This document shows positions 18,699-27,759 of a stretch of DNA of 64,000 nucleotides, piece after piece (the first letter of the stretch is position 1; the number at the start of each line of letters is the position of its first letter). The notes below the pieces were generated by a model that was given only the letters and a program-made list of their open reading frames with translations, had not been told where the DNA came from and did no database searches. The stretch lies in contig VXQZ01000002.1 of assembly GCA_009838735.1 (NCBI GenBank), positions 47,751-111,750 on the forward strand. The letters run 5' to 3'. This DNA comes from Chloroflexota bacterium. GTDB lineage: Bacteria > Chloroflexota > Dehalococcoidia > Bin125. The position numbers and the translations under genes are program-made.

Positions 18699-20024
18699 AT
18701 GTCCTCCCACCAAACGCCGGTCACACGCTCGACCGAACCACCAGTCGACATGCTCCCCGTTGAGGACGCTGTCGATCGCATCTTGTCCTTCTGCCCGCGC
18801 CTGCCGTCAGAATCTCGCGCGATCGACGACTCGGTCGGCCAGGTCCTCGCGACCGACATCACCGCTCCATTCGACATTCCGCCGCACGACAATACGGCGA
18901 TGGACGGCTACGCCGTGCAATCGAGGAGCACGGACGGCGCGACGGAATCGAATCCGGTCCACCTGCAAGTGATCGGAGAACTGGCAGCCGGCTATCTCTA
19001 CAACGGCGAGGTCGGCGCCGGCCAGGCGGTTCGGATCATGACCGGCGCGCCAGTGCCAGACGGCGCAGACACCATCGTCCCGTTCGAAGAGACCGACGAA
19101 TACGGCTTGCGTGCCCCTGGTCAGGAACACGAGACAATCAAGGACGTCGGCATCCTCAAGGCCGCTGGCCCAGGGAGCAATATTCGCCGGCGCGGAGAGG
19201 ATGTCCGGCAGGGCCAGCAAGTGCTCGACGCCGGGACGGTGTTGCGTGGACCCGAGGTCGCGGTGCTTGCCTCGCTCGGCGTGGCGAGTGTCGACGTGAT
19301 TCGGCGCCCTCGCGTGGCCATTCTCTCAACAGGCGACGAACTGCTGTCACCCGGAGATGCACCCGCCCCCGGCAAGATTTACGATTCCAACTCTTACGGC
19401 CTGAGCGCCCTGGTTACCCAATACGGCGGGATACCGCAGCGATTCGGCATCGCACAGGACACGATTCCCGCGTTGACCGCCAGGATCAACGAGGCCCTGG
19501 AGACTTGCGACCTCGTGATCACATCCGCGGGCGTGTCTCGTGGTGATTTCGACGTGGTCAAGGAGGTCCTCGCCCGCGAAGGCGCGATCGACTTCTGGAC
19601 GGTGAAGATGAAGCCAGGCAAACCGCTCGCGTTCGGCGAGTTCGAAGCGCCCGATGGACGCCGCGTGCCACACATCGGGCTGCCCGGCAATCCCGTCTCT
19701 TCCCTACTCGCGTTCGAACTGTTCGGGCGCCTCGCGATCTATCAGATGATGGGACGTCAACCTCAACCTCGCCCGATCGTGCGGGCCGTCGCCGACGACG
19801 ACATCGTCAACACCGATTGGCGGCGCGTCTACGCTCGCGCGACGTTGAACCAGGACAGCGACGGCACCTGGCACGCTCGCCTGACCGGGCCCCAGGGCAG
19901 CGGCGTGCTGACGTCGATGGCGCTTGCGAACGGATACGCTGTCTGCCCAGAGGACCGCGAACGCATTCGCGCCGGAGAAGAGTGCGATGTGATCATGGTC
20001 GACTGGGATCATCCGCTCGACTGA
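18699..20024 (+). CDS. moeA: molybdopterin molybdenumtransferase
   Basis: Inserts molybdate into adenylated molybdopterin in molybdenum cofactor synthesis. Clear family blocks are DNTAMDGYAV, GQAVRIMTGAPVPDGADTIV, RPRVAILSTGDELLSPGD, TSAGVSRGDFDVVKEVL and GLPGNPVSSLLAFELF. Domain IV at the C-terminus is present. 441 aa, usual length is 400-420. No other Mo-cofactor gene is in the window. It sits between a RAM-domain gene and a P450 gene, both on the same strand and close by. Confidence 0.95.
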   Translation: MSSHQTPVTRSTEPPVDMLPVEDAVDRILSFCPRLPSESRAIDDSVGQVLATDITAPFDIPPHDNTAMDGYAVQSRSTDGATESNPVHLQVIGELAAGYLYNGEVGAGQAVRIMTGAPVPDGADTIVPFEETDEYGLRAPGQEHETIKDVGILKAAGPGSNIRRRGEDVRQGQQVLDAGTVLRGPEVAVLASLGVASVDVIRRPRVAILSTGDELLSPGDAPAPGKIYDSNSYGLSALVTQYGGIPQRFGIAQDTIPALTARINEALETCDLVITSAGVSRGDFDVVKEVLAREGAIDFWTVKMKPGKPLAFGEFEAPDGRRVPHIGLPGNPVSSLLAFELFGRLAIYQMMGRQPQPRPIVRAVADDDIVNTDWRRVYARATLNQDSDGTWHARLTGPQGSGVLTSMALANGYAVCPEDRERIRAGEECDVIMVDWDHPLD

Positions 20025-20056
20025 AGCGGGCCGAGCAACAACGAATCGAGCCAAAC

Positions 20057-21382
20057 ATGTCACTCGCTACCGCGCTCCGATCGGCAATTGCCCCGCTGTA
20101 CATCAAGGCCAGGCTGGCGCAAGAGCGATACCAGTCCGGCGTGGTCTGGTACCCGCTGGATCCGAAGTTCATCGCCAATCCGTACCCGACCTACAAGGAA
20201 TTACGCGAACGCGACCCATTCCACCCCAGCCCGCTGACCGGCGCCTTGGTCATATCCAAATACGACGATGTTGATGCCGTGCTGCGCAACTACAAAGTGT
20301 TCTCCAATCGGCGCGGCCCGGTCGGGACACGAAACCGCCGCGGCATTGGCGACCAGATCGAAAACGAACTACAACCCTCGATGCTCTCGCTCGATCCGCC
20401 CGACCACACCCGCCTGCGCGGCCTGGTCAGCCGTGCATTCACGCCGCGCCAAGTCGCCAAGATGGAAGACCATATCCGCGAGACCGCGCACGCATTGCTC
20501 GATGAGGTCGACGGCCAGGACGAATTCGACCTGATGGCCAATCTGGCTGCCCTCTTGCCCACCGTTGTGATCGCGGAAATGATCGGCGTCCCTACAGAGG
20601 ACCGACAGCAGTTCAAGGAATGGTCCGACAGGTTCGCCCGCGTGTTAGAGCCCAACCTCACGACCGACGAACTGTCCGTCGTCTTCGAGACGGGACAGCT
20701 CTTCGACGACTACTTCAGAGGTATCGTCTCCGAACACCGCGAACATCCACAGGACGACCTGGTGTCCCGCCTGATTGAGGCCGAGGAGGAAGGCGACAAG
20801 CTGACCGAGGACGAGATGATCGTCACCTTGCGGCTGTTGTTGGTCGCCGGAAACGAAACGACGACCAACCTGATCGGCAATGGCCTCAAGGCGCTGTTGG
20901 AGCATCCCGAACAACTCGAGCTGCTGCGTCGGCAACCGGAACTGATTGACAACGCAATCGAGGAGCTGCTGCGCTACGACTCGCCGGTACAGGTGGACGG
21001 CAGAACCACGTTGGACGAGTTTGAGATGGACCGCCATCGCCTCAAGCCGGGGAGGGCTATCTCACTGCTGATCGGCGGCGCCAACCGCGACCCCGAGGAG
21101 TTCAGCGACCCGGAGATGCTGGACATTACTCGAGAAGATGCGGGCAACATCTCCTTCGGACGCGGCATCCACCACTGTCTCGGCGCCCCGCTGGCCCGAC
21201 TCGAAGGCAAGATCGCGTTCGAGGCGCTGCTGGAGCGGTTTGGCGACATTCAACTCGGGACGCGGACGCCGGAGTACAAGCCCAACATTGTCCTCCGCGG
21301 TCTCAGACACCTTGACATTCGTGTCGAGCGAGCTGCAGCCAGGACGATTGAGACTCCAACCGCCGAGGCTGCCGCCGACTAG
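20057..21382 (+). CDS. cytochrome P450
   Basis: 441-aa soluble heme monooxygenase of the bacterial class. The heme-thiolate motif FGRGIHHCLGAPLARLEGK places the Cys ligand at residue 374; the oxygen-binding I-helix motif is LVAGNETTTNLIG; the K-helix ExxR is within IEELLRYDSPVQ. I chose the ATG at 20057; a longer frame from 19817 runs through moeA and is a shadow. No ferredoxin or reductase gene is adjacent, so redox partners come from elsewhere. The substrate is unknown. It is convergent with acyP. Confidence 0.95.
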   Translation: MSLATALRSAIAPLYIKARLAQERYQSGVVWYPLDPKFIANPYPTYKELRERDPFHPSPLTGALVISKYDDVDAVLRNYKVFSNRRGPVGTRNRRGIGDQIENELQPSMLSLDPPDHTRLRGLVSRAFTPRQVAKMEDHIRETAHALLDEVDGQDEFDLMANLAALLPTVVIAEMIGVPTEDRQQFKEWSDRFARVLEPNLTTDELSVVFETGQLFDDYFRGIVSEHREHPQDDLVSRLIEAEEEGDKLTEDEMIVTLRLLLVAGNETTTNLIGNGLKALLEHPEQLELLRRQPELIDNAIEELLRYDSPVQVDGRTTLDEFEMDRHRLKPGRAISLLIGGANRDPEEFSDPEMLDITREDAGNISFGRGIHHCLGAPLARLEGKIAFEALLERFGDIQLGTRTPEYKPNIVLRGLRHLDIRVERAAARTIETPTAEAAAD

Positions 21383-21433
21383 CGTCAGACCCGACGGCTT
21401 GTCTCATCCGGGGACTGGAAGTCCGGCAGCACG

Positions 21434-21712
21434 CTAGAAAGTGGTCTCGAACGCGGAGAACTCTCCGCGGGCAACTCCCCACTCGATTTCCACATCTCTG
21501 ACCAGCGCGTGGGCAGGACCAATCTTCAGCTCGTCCAGGAATTCCTCCAGCGAAGCACGAGTTCCCTCCGCGATCACCTCGACCGTCGATCCGTCCGGCA
21601 GATTCCGCACGGAGCCGCTAATCCCGCCGATTCGCTCCGCTTCCACCTCGGCAAACATGCGATAGCCAACCATCTGGACGCGTCCGCGCATGCGAACCGT
21701 CATCCGCACCAT
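21434..21712 (-). CDS. acyP: acylphosphatase
   Basis: 92-aa small enzyme that hydrolyses carboxyl-phosphate bonds. The phosphate-binding loop GRVQMVGYRMF supplies the conserved Arg, and the catalytic Asn lies in GSVRNLPDGSTVEVIAEG. The C-terminus is slightly divergent. It is the last gene of the long minus-strand run; its ATG overlaps the aroKB stop by one base. The link to shikimate synthesis is positional only. Confidence 0.93.
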   Translation of the reverse strand: MVRMTVRMRGRVQMVGYRMFAEVEAERIGGISGSVRNLPDGSTVEVIAEGTRASLEEFLDELKIGPAHALVRDVEIEWGVARGEFSAFETTF

Positions 21713-23460
21713 CAGACAGGGCCGACGACTGCGTCGATCGCTTCACCAACGATCTGGGTAGGCACGTCATCGCGGATGATCGGATTGCCGACGCCATCAA
21801 GCAGCACCCAACGCTGCTTCCCGCCTACGACTTTTTTGTCGCGAGACATGGCCTCGAGGATCTCGACTCGGCCGAGACCTGGTGGGCTCTGCGTCGGCAG
21901 GCCAAAACGCTCGATCAGCCGCCGATGCCGCGCGACCAACTGCTCGTCGATCAAACCAAGCGAGCAACCGATCTCCGCCACCGCGACCATACCCATCGCC
22001 ACCGCTTCGCCATGTAGCACCGCGCTGTAGCCGGTCACAGCTTCGATCGCATGACCCAGTGTGTGTCCATAGTTGAGGATTTGGCGAAGGTCCGACTCTC
22101 GCTCGTCGTCCGACACGACCGCTGCCTTGATTGCCTGGTTGCGCGTGATGACATCCACGAGCAACTGCCGACAGGATTCATCGCTGACGGCCGCAGCCGG
22201 GCTGAGCAGCACATCGGCTGAGTCGTCGAGCAGACCCAGCATCGGCTCGTCCCGAATGAACCCGTGCTTGATCACTTCGGCGAAGCCGGAGCGCAGTTCT
22301 CTCGACGGAAGAGTGGCCAACGCGGCAATGTCCGAAACGACAGCGCGCGGCTGATAGAACGCGCCGACCAGATTCTTGCCCGAAGGCAGGTCCACAGCGA
22401 CCTTGCCACCGATGGCGGCGTCGACCATGCCCAGCACCGTCGTCGGCGCGTGGACCAACGGCATGCCGCGCAGATATGTGGCCGCAGCCATGCCGGCCAG
22501 GTCTGTGATCATGCCGCCCCCAAGCGCGAAAATCACGTCTCGGCGCTCGGCGCGGTGGGAAGACAGCCACTCGTACAACAGCGACAACGAAGCCAGAGTC
22601 TTGCTCGCCTCCCCGGAAGGCACGCGGTATGAGAGGACTGTTCGTCCTACCTGCTCCAACGAACCCAGAGCGGTCGCGCCGTGGGTGTCGAACACCGCTT
22701 CATCGACAATCAGGAACACGCGGCCCGGGAGATTGATTCGTTCCAACACATCCGCAGAACGTTCCAACAATCCCCATCCGCAGTAGACCGGATACTGGGC
22801 CGACTCAGTCTCAACAATGCAGCCAACATCGGGGCCGTAGTCATGAATCGGAGGGGGAGCGACGCCCGGGCCATTGCGCATGTCACGAAGCCGACTCTTC
22901 GACTGAAGCACTGCGGCAGCCCGTCGTTGCACTGCTTCCAGGACGAAATCGACGGCGTCGTCAACATGATCGTCGGTGTGGACTGTCAGGTCGGACAGTG
23001 CGTAGAAGGGTTGTCGAGCGGCCTTGAGCGTTTCGATCCGGCGGCGGCGATCTGCACCCGCTAGCATCGGGCGCTCCTCGGCGCTGTCTTCTTCCGCCGC
23101 CGAGTATCGAGCCTCGATCGTGCCTGAGCGCGCCTCCAGGGTGATGACAAACCCGCCGTCCGCGAGCAACACACGGTTCTCTGCGTGCAACCAGGCTCCC
23201 CCGCCGGTGGCGATCACCAGGCGATCACGGCCGACCGCTTCGACAACGGCCTCGCGCTCGCGCTCACGGAATCCGCGTTCGCCTTCCGCCTGGAATATCT
23301 CAGGGATCGGCCGGCCGGCGGTCCGCTCTATTTCGTCGTCCAGATCAATCGACTCCCACCCCAACCGATGGGCGATGAACGGAGCCAACACCGACTTCCC
23401 GGTCGCGCTGAAGCCAATCAGGACGATCCGCTTGAGACCGTGGGGAACGTTCACGTCCAC
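21712..23460 (-). CDS. aroKB: bifunctional shikimate kinase / 3-dehydroquinate synthase
   Basis: 582-aa fusion of two shikimate-pathway enzymes. Residues 1 to about 180 are shikimate kinase with P-loop GFSATGKS, DLDDEIERTAGRPIPEIF and the GGGAWLH shikimate site. Residues about 225-582 are 3-dehydroquinate synthase with FALGGGMITDLAGMAAATYL, MVDAAIGGKVAVDLPSGKN, the metal-ligand His cluster in NYGHTLGHAIE and the HGEAVAMGM block. The start is GTG at 23460, overlapping the aroC stop by 10 bases. Fusing kinase (step 5) to DHQ synthase (step 2) couples expression rather than consecutive reactions. Similar AroKB fusions are known in Thermotoga and relatives. Confidence 0.95.
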   Translation of the reverse strand: MDVNVPHGLKRIVLIGFSATGKSVLAPFIAHRLGWESIDLDDEIERTAGRPIPEIFQAEGERGFREREREAVVEAVGRDRLVIATGGGAWLHAENRVLLADGGFVITLEARSGTIEARYSAAEEDSAEERPMLAGADRRRRIETLKAARQPFYALSDLTVHTDDHVDDAVDFVLEAVQRRAAAVLQSKSRLRDMRNGPGVAPPPIHDYGPDVGCIVETESAQYPVYCGWGLLERSADVLERINLPGRVFLIVDEAVFDTHGATALGSLEQVGRTVLSYRVPSGEASKTLASLSLLYEWLSSHRAERRDVIFALGGGMITDLAGMAAATYLRGMPLVHAPTTVLGMVDAAIGGKVAVDLPSGKNLVGAFYQPRAVVSDIAALATLPSRELRSGFAEVIKHGFIRDEPMLGLLDDSADVLLSPAAAVSDESCRQLLVDVITRNQAIKAAVVSDDERESDLRQILNYGHTLGHAIEAVTGYSAVLHGEAVAMGMVAVAEIGCSLGLIDEQLVARHRRLIERFGLPTQSPPGLGRVEILEAMSRDKKVVGGKQRWVLLDGVGNPIIRDDVPTQIVGEAIDAVVGPV

Positions 23461-24650
23461 TCCTTCCGCGGAACCGCCGTTTCGAGGAATGACTCCATGT
23501 TTCGCCGCGTTTCCGGCAGCGAATCGCCGCCGAACTTCTCCAGGATCGCGTCGGCCAGCACCAGCGCCAACATTGCCTCAACAATCACACCGGCCGCAGG
23601 TACCACGCAGACATCCGATCGTTCGTAGTGTGCTTCGACACGCTCACCGGTCGACAAATCAGCAGATGGAAGGGGATGGGCCAGCGTCGCAATCGGCTTG
23701 ACCGCGACTCGGACGATCAAGTCTTCGCCGTTTGAGATGCCACCCTCGATACCGCCGGCATGATTCGTCTGGCGACGCCACGGATGCTCCCCCCAGGCGT
23801 CCTGGGGAAGGACGACATCGTGGTAGCCACGTCCGGTCAACGCGGCACCACTGAATCCGTCGCCGATCTCGACCCCCTTGAACGCATTCATCGAAAGAAT
23901 CGCCTGCCCGATCCGGCCGCTCAACTTGCGATCCCATTGCACGTGAGCGCCCAGTCCAAACGGCACACCCGTCACTCGCGCCTCAAGTGTCCCACCCAGG
24001 GTGTCACCGTCCTCTTTGGCCGCGTTGATGGCGTCGATCATCGCGTGCGCCACGTTGCCGTCAGTGCATCGGACGGGAGACTCTTCAACCACATCCCAAT
24101 CGACGTCCGTCGCAGGGTCGATTGCAACAGAGCCGATCTGGACGACATGGCTGTGGAAATCGCAGCCCAGCTCCTCACAGAGCCGGCGAGCGACCGCCCC
24201 CGCGCCGACCCGTGCCGCACTCTCCCGCGCCGAGGCGCGCTCCAGGGAGTCGCGAACATCTTCATATCCGTACTTCAGCGATGCCGTCAGATCTGCATGG
24301 CCTGGACGGACTCGGGTGACCTGAGTCGGAGGAGGATCGACTGCGTCGAGCGACATCGTTTCGCGCCAGGGACGCTTGTCAGGCCCGAGCCCCTTGTCGA
24401 AGTCACGATTCTCAATCCACAGAGCGACCGGGCTGCCCATCGTCCGACCCTGTCTGACGCCGCCGCGAATCTGCGCGTAATCGGTCTCGATCTTCATCCG
24501 ACCGCCGCGTCCGTAGCCCCGCTGTCGACGAGCCAACTGCTCGCGAATCTGCGCCTCGGACAATGGCAAACCCGATGGGACGCCGTCAATGATGACCGTC
24601 AGACCAGGACCGTGCGACTCACCGGCTGTGAACCAACGGAAACTACCCAT
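23451..24650 (-). CDS. aroC: chorismate synthase
   Basis: 399-aa FMN-dependent lyase converting EPSP to chorismate, the last shikimate-pathway step. Signatures are FTAGESHGPGLTVIIDG at the start, RGYGRGGRMKIETD, RPGHADLTASLKYG, RASARESAARVGAGAVAR and GGISNGEDLIVRVAVKP. The ATG at 24650 begins MGSFRWFTAGESHG as expected; a frame to 24755 is an overlap with the upstream gene. It overlaps both neighbours (8 and 10 bases), so translation of the run is tightly coupled. Confidence 0.97.
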   Translation of the reverse strand: MGSFRWFTAGESHGPGLTVIIDGVPSGLPLSEAQIREQLARRQRGYGRGGRMKIETDYAQIRGGVRQGRTMGSPVALWIENRDFDKGLGPDKRPWRETMSLDAVDPPPTQVTRVRPGHADLTASLKYGYEDVRDSLERASARESAARVGAGAVARRLCEELGCDFHSHVVQIGSVAIDPATDVDWDVVEESPVRCTDGNVAHAMIDAINAAKEDGDTLGGTLEARVTGVPFGLGAHVQWDRKLSGRIGQAILSMNAFKGVEIGDGFSGAALTGRGYHDVVLPQDAWGEHPWRRQTNHAGGIEGGISNGEDLIVRVAVKPIATLAHPLPSADLSTGERVEAHYERSDVCVVPAAGVIVEAMLALVLADAILEKFGGDSLPETRRNMESFLETAVPRKEWT

Positions 24651-25317
24651 CCGTCGCACTCCGTTGCTCGCCAGACGCGTCGACTGTTTCGGACACAGTA
24701 TCGGCGAAGCGATCCTCGGGCAGCACGATCGGACGCGGTTCTCCGCTCGGCGCACGGTCGGCAGTCGTCTCGAACTCTCGGGCCAGCGCTGCCGGTGGCA
24801 GGTTCCAGTCGAGACTCATCGCCGATCCGCGATCTGCTTCGACGCAAAGGATCGGGAGCGCCTGTGCCGATCCCTCCGCGTCGCGGAACGTCGTGTACAC
24901 GTCGACTCTGACATCGTCTGGGCGAAAGTTGGGAATGTCATAGAAAATCATCTCTACCAGGCGCAGCGCGGTCGCATAGGCCGTGTCGAGCGACGAGGCC
25001 ACCTGTTCTCTCCGTTCGTCGACAAGACCAAACTCCGGATCGGCCGACGTGCTCACTCGAACGTGTTTGGCTGAAGCGCTCACCAGATTGAGACCCTGCA
25101 CGCCTGCCCAGACGGCGGCGCTGACATCCTTGGGCGGGCGTTGCGTGCGCCAGTGCTCGATCTCCTGGTCAAGGATTCCCTGAATCGCCTGCATGTCGTT
25201 CTGCGCCACGAGTTGCCGCCAGAACCGATGCGTTCGTGCCTCCTTGAACAACACCAGACCGATCCCGCCAAAGATCAGCGCGATGATCAGAAATGCGATC
25301 GTCACGCCTTCGTTCAT
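24643..25317 (-). CDS. unknown single-pass membrane protein inside the aro run
   Basis: 224-aa protein I do not recognise. Residues 5-24 (VTIAFLIIALIFGGIGLVLF) form one transmembrane helix, followed by a basic stretch (KEARTHRFWRQL) that puts the remainder in the cytoplasm. The soluble part holds a helix-rich middle, a beta-rich segment DDVRVDVYTTFRDAEG, and a Glu/Asp/Ser-rich tail. It is embedded between aroE and aroC with overlaps of 4 and 8 bases, so it is certainly expressed with them, but its role in aromatic synthesis is unclear. Confidence 0.75.
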   Translation of the reverse strand: MNEGVTIAFLIIALIFGGIGLVLFKEARTHRFWRQLVAQNDMQAIQGILDQEIEHWRTQRPPKDVSAAVWAGVQGLNLVSASAKHVRVSTSADPEFGLVDERREQVASSLDTAYATALRLVEMIFYDIPNFRPDDVRVDVYTTFRDAEGSAQALPILCVEADRGSAMSLDWNLPPAALAREFETTADRAPSGEPRPIVLPEDRFADTVSETVDASGEQRSATDG

Positions 25318-26174
25318 GACTCGCTCTCCGACATCGCGGCGGCCGCCTCATCCAGCATGATGGCGACCGGCGCTTCGCGCTCGGTCCAGAGTTCAAACGC
25401 CGCTGCGCCCTGGTAAACCAGCATCGGCAGACCCCCGATCGCCTGATGTCCTGATTCGCGTGCCGCCTTGACCAGCGGCGTCTCGGTTGGATTGGCGATC
25501 AAGTCGGCGACGAATGTGTGGTCTGACAACCAGGTCGGATCGAACGGCAGGTGTCCGTCCGTCTCGCTTCCGTTGAGTCCAATCGATGTGCATTGCACAA
25601 CCAGATCTGCGTCTCGCAGAGCCGCTAGCACCGCTTCGTCATCGGCACCCATCGAGCGAAGCCTTGCTCCGGCGGAGGCGGATGCGAGATCGTGTCGCAG
25701 CCTTCCCCCTCGGACTGCCGTTCGATTGATAATCGTGAGCGAATCAACACCGCGCCAGATCAACCCCCAGGCAACTGCTCGCGCAGCGCCGCCGGCGCCC
25801 CAGAGCACCGCGTGTTTGCCGGATGGGTCGAATCCCGCTTCAGACAGCGAGCGTTGAAATCCGGTGACGTCTGTGTTGTACCCCTGCAAGTGACCGTCGT
25901 TGTTGACAATCGTGTTGATCGCACCCACAAATCGCGCCGTTTCGTGCAGGCCATCCATATGACGCAACGCCGCCTCTTTGTAGGGAATCGTGACGTTGGC
26001 GCCGAGGGCGTCATCTCGACGCAGACCGCCGATGAAATCCTGTAGTTCGCCAGGTTCAAGGTCCCAGGCCTCATATCGGGCATCAAGTCCGGCGGCGTTG
26101 AAGCCCGCCTGTTGGAATCGCGGCGAAATGCTGTGCGTTACCGGATGTCCGATCACACCCACTCGAAGGCTCAT
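25314..26174 (-). CDS. aroE: shikimate dehydrogenase (NADP)
   Basis: 286-aa enzyme reducing 3-dehydroshikimate to shikimate. It shows GVIGHPVTHSISPRFQQAGF (substrate Ser pair), NVTIPYKEAALRHMD with the catalytic Lys, GAINTIVNNDGHLQGYNTD, and the NADP-binding GAGGAARAVAWGL followed by NRT, which favours NADP. The C-terminal LPMLVYQGAAAFELWT helix is conserved. It overlaps mltG as ATGA. Confidence 0.97.
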   Translation of the reverse strand: MSLRVGVIGHPVTHSISPRFQQAGFNAAGLDARYEAWDLEPGELQDFIGGLRRDDALGANVTIPYKEAALRHMDGLHETARFVGAINTIVNNDGHLQGYNTDVTGFQRSLSEAGFDPSGKHAVLWGAGGAARAVAWGLIWRGVDSLTIINRTAVRGGRLRHDLASASAGARLRSMGADDEAVLAALRDADLVVQCTSIGLNGSETDGHLPFDPTWLSDHTFVADLIANPTETPLVKAARESGHQAIGGLPMLVYQGAAAFELWTEREAPVAIMLDEAAAAMSESES

Positions 26175-27244
26175 TGGGAGCCTCCCCGATAGCGCTCGAC
26201 ATTGGCCTGGTGCTCCTCGTAGGTAACGGCGAACGCGTGCGTCCCGTCGCCTCGGGCGACAAAAAACAGATAGGGCACGTTTGCCGGGTTGGCTGCCGCT
26301 TCGATTGACGCCAATCCCGGCGAGGCAATCGGCGTCGGCGGCAACCCCGAAGACAGATAGGTGTTGTACGGCGATGCCAGGCTCAGATCGTCATCCGACA
26401 ACTCCGCCTTCCACCACCCGCTCGGCTCGCCGACCGCATACTGGACGGTCGAGTTCATTTGCAACAGCATGCCAGCCTCCAGCCGGTTCCAGATCACGGC
26501 CGACACCAGCGAGCGCTCCGAGTCCTGAACAACTTCCCGCTCGATGATCGAGGCAATGGTCAGGATCTCGTGCAGCGAACGACCGGACGCTGTGATCTGT
26601 TCCCACAACTGCGGCGTCATCATGTCGTCAAAGCGCAACAACATGAACCGCAACGCATCCTCCGGAGTCGAACCCAGGGGAAACGAGTAGGCGCTTGGAA
26701 AGAGATAGCCCTCGAGCGAGGTCCGTGGCGGCCTACGGGCGGCCAGCGTGCCTGCGACAGTCGACTCGGCAGCAGTTGCCAGTGCCGCTGCGAGCTCGGC
26801 ACGATCAATCACGCCAGCTTGTGCCAGACGCTCCGTCACCTGCTCAAGCCTCAGCCCCTCTGGAATCACGAGTCGCAGCGGCGATATCTCCCCAAAGTGT
26901 ATGCGTCGCAGGATCTCGTACGTCGTCAAGCCCGCTTCAAACGTATAGGAGCCGGGCTCCAGTCGACTCTCCCAGCCAAACAGAAGCGCCAGCAGTTCGA
27001 ACCGTGTGTCCGATTCAATCACCTGGCTGGCGAGCAGCCGTCTGGCGATCACTGCGGCTGAGTCGCCTGCAACGATCGTTACTGAAGCCGGACTACCCTC
27101 CGCCGCGACGGAGCCGATCTTCGCGTCAGCAGCGCGCAATGGGTCAGAGGGGCGTGAAATCACCACCGCTGCCGAGGCGATCGCAATCATTGTGGCGATC
27201 AACAGCACAACAGTGACGGTCGTACGCCAGGACAGACCGGACAT
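26171..27244 (-). CDS. mltG: endolytic murein transglycosylase
   Basis: YceG/MltG family enzyme that cleaves nascent peptidoglycan strands at the inner membrane. The N-terminal helix (residues 9-28) anchors it; a LysM-like region (VTIVAGDSAAVIARRLLASQ) follows; then the YceG catalytic domain with LEGYLFPSAYSFPLG and the active-site Glu in IASIIEREVVQDSE. The end YNTYLSSGLPPTPIASPG is diagnostic. 357 aa. It lies between yqgF and aroE in an overlapping series; the alaS-yqgF-mltG order matches Firmicutes. Confidence 0.96.
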   Translation of the reverse strand: MSGLSWRTTVTVVLLIATMIAIASAAVVISRPSDPLRAADAKIGSVAAEGSPASVTIVAGDSAAVIARRLLASQVIESDTRFELLALLFGWESRLEPGSYTFEAGLTTYEILRRIHFGEISPLRLVIPEGLRLEQVTERLAQAGVIDRAELAAALATAAESTVAGTLAARRPPRTSLEGYLFPSAYSFPLGSTPEDALRFMLLRFDDMMTPQLWEQITASGRSLHEILTIASIIEREVVQDSERSLVSAVIWNRLEAGMLLQMNSTVQYAVGEPSGWWKAELSDDDLSLASPYNTYLSSGLPPTPIASPGLASIEAAANPANVPYLFFVARGDGTHAFAVTYEEHQANVERYRGGSQ

Positions 27245-27750
27245 CAGGCTCCGCTATCGGCGCGTTCTCGCGCCCGCTCACTGTCTCGAGCGTCCAACCA
27301 GCGCTGCAGGATGTGCGCGGCGGCGGTCGCGTGCGACCGCTCTCGTTCGCGCCGCCGACGTTGAACGCTGCGGCGTCCACGCGCACGGGACTTTCCCTTT
27401 GGCTCTGCGTCAGATGGCACGTTGACATGCAGCGGAGCCACGCTGGTATAGCGCTCGTCCTGCGCGATGCAGACCGCGCCCAATCGGTCCGCCAAGGTCT
27501 CGCCGAACTGCCGGAATGACGCCGCCTGTTCGTCCTCGAGTCCGTCCGGTCTCAGCGGGACTCCAATGACCAGTTCGGAGACCTCTTCCTGGCCGAGCAA
27601 CGCCTTCAGGGCGTCGACAACTTCTCGGTCTCCCTTGCCGCCGCGATCAATCGTGCCGACAGGTAACGCCAATGACGAGCCACGTGCGGCGCGCGCCACA
27701 CCAATCCATCGCTCTCCCGGATCGATGCCGACTGTGCAGCCCGAAGACAT
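27244..27750 (-). CDS. ruvX: YqgF/RuvX-type RNase H-fold protein with altered active site
   Basis: 168-aa member of the YqgF family (putative Holliday junction resolvase, or 16S rRNA 5'-end processing nuclease). It has GIDPGERWIGVA (Asp10), ELVIGVPLRPDG and DERYTS. Two oddities: a strongly basic insertion (about residues 117-138) before the last helix, and His140 where the family has the final conserved Asp (SHATAAAHILQRWLD against DxxAAxxILQ). It may be inactive as a nuclease or use a different metal arrangement. It sits between alaS and mltG, overlapping mltG as TGATG. Confidence 0.88.
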   Translation of the reverse strand: MSSGCTVGIDPGERWIGVARAARGSSLALPVGTIDRGGKGDREVVDALKALLGQEEVSELVIGVPLRPDGLEDEQAASFRQFGETLADRLGAVCIAQDERYTSVAPLHVNVPSDAEPKGKSRARGRRSVQRRRRERERSHATAAAHILQRWLDARDSERARERADSGA

Positions 27751-27759
27751 CAGACTGCC

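Noticed and set aside
23760..24911. Plus-strand open frame of 383 codons opposite aroC
   Set aside because: aroC on the minus strand is unmistakable and the reverse frame has no coherent family motif.
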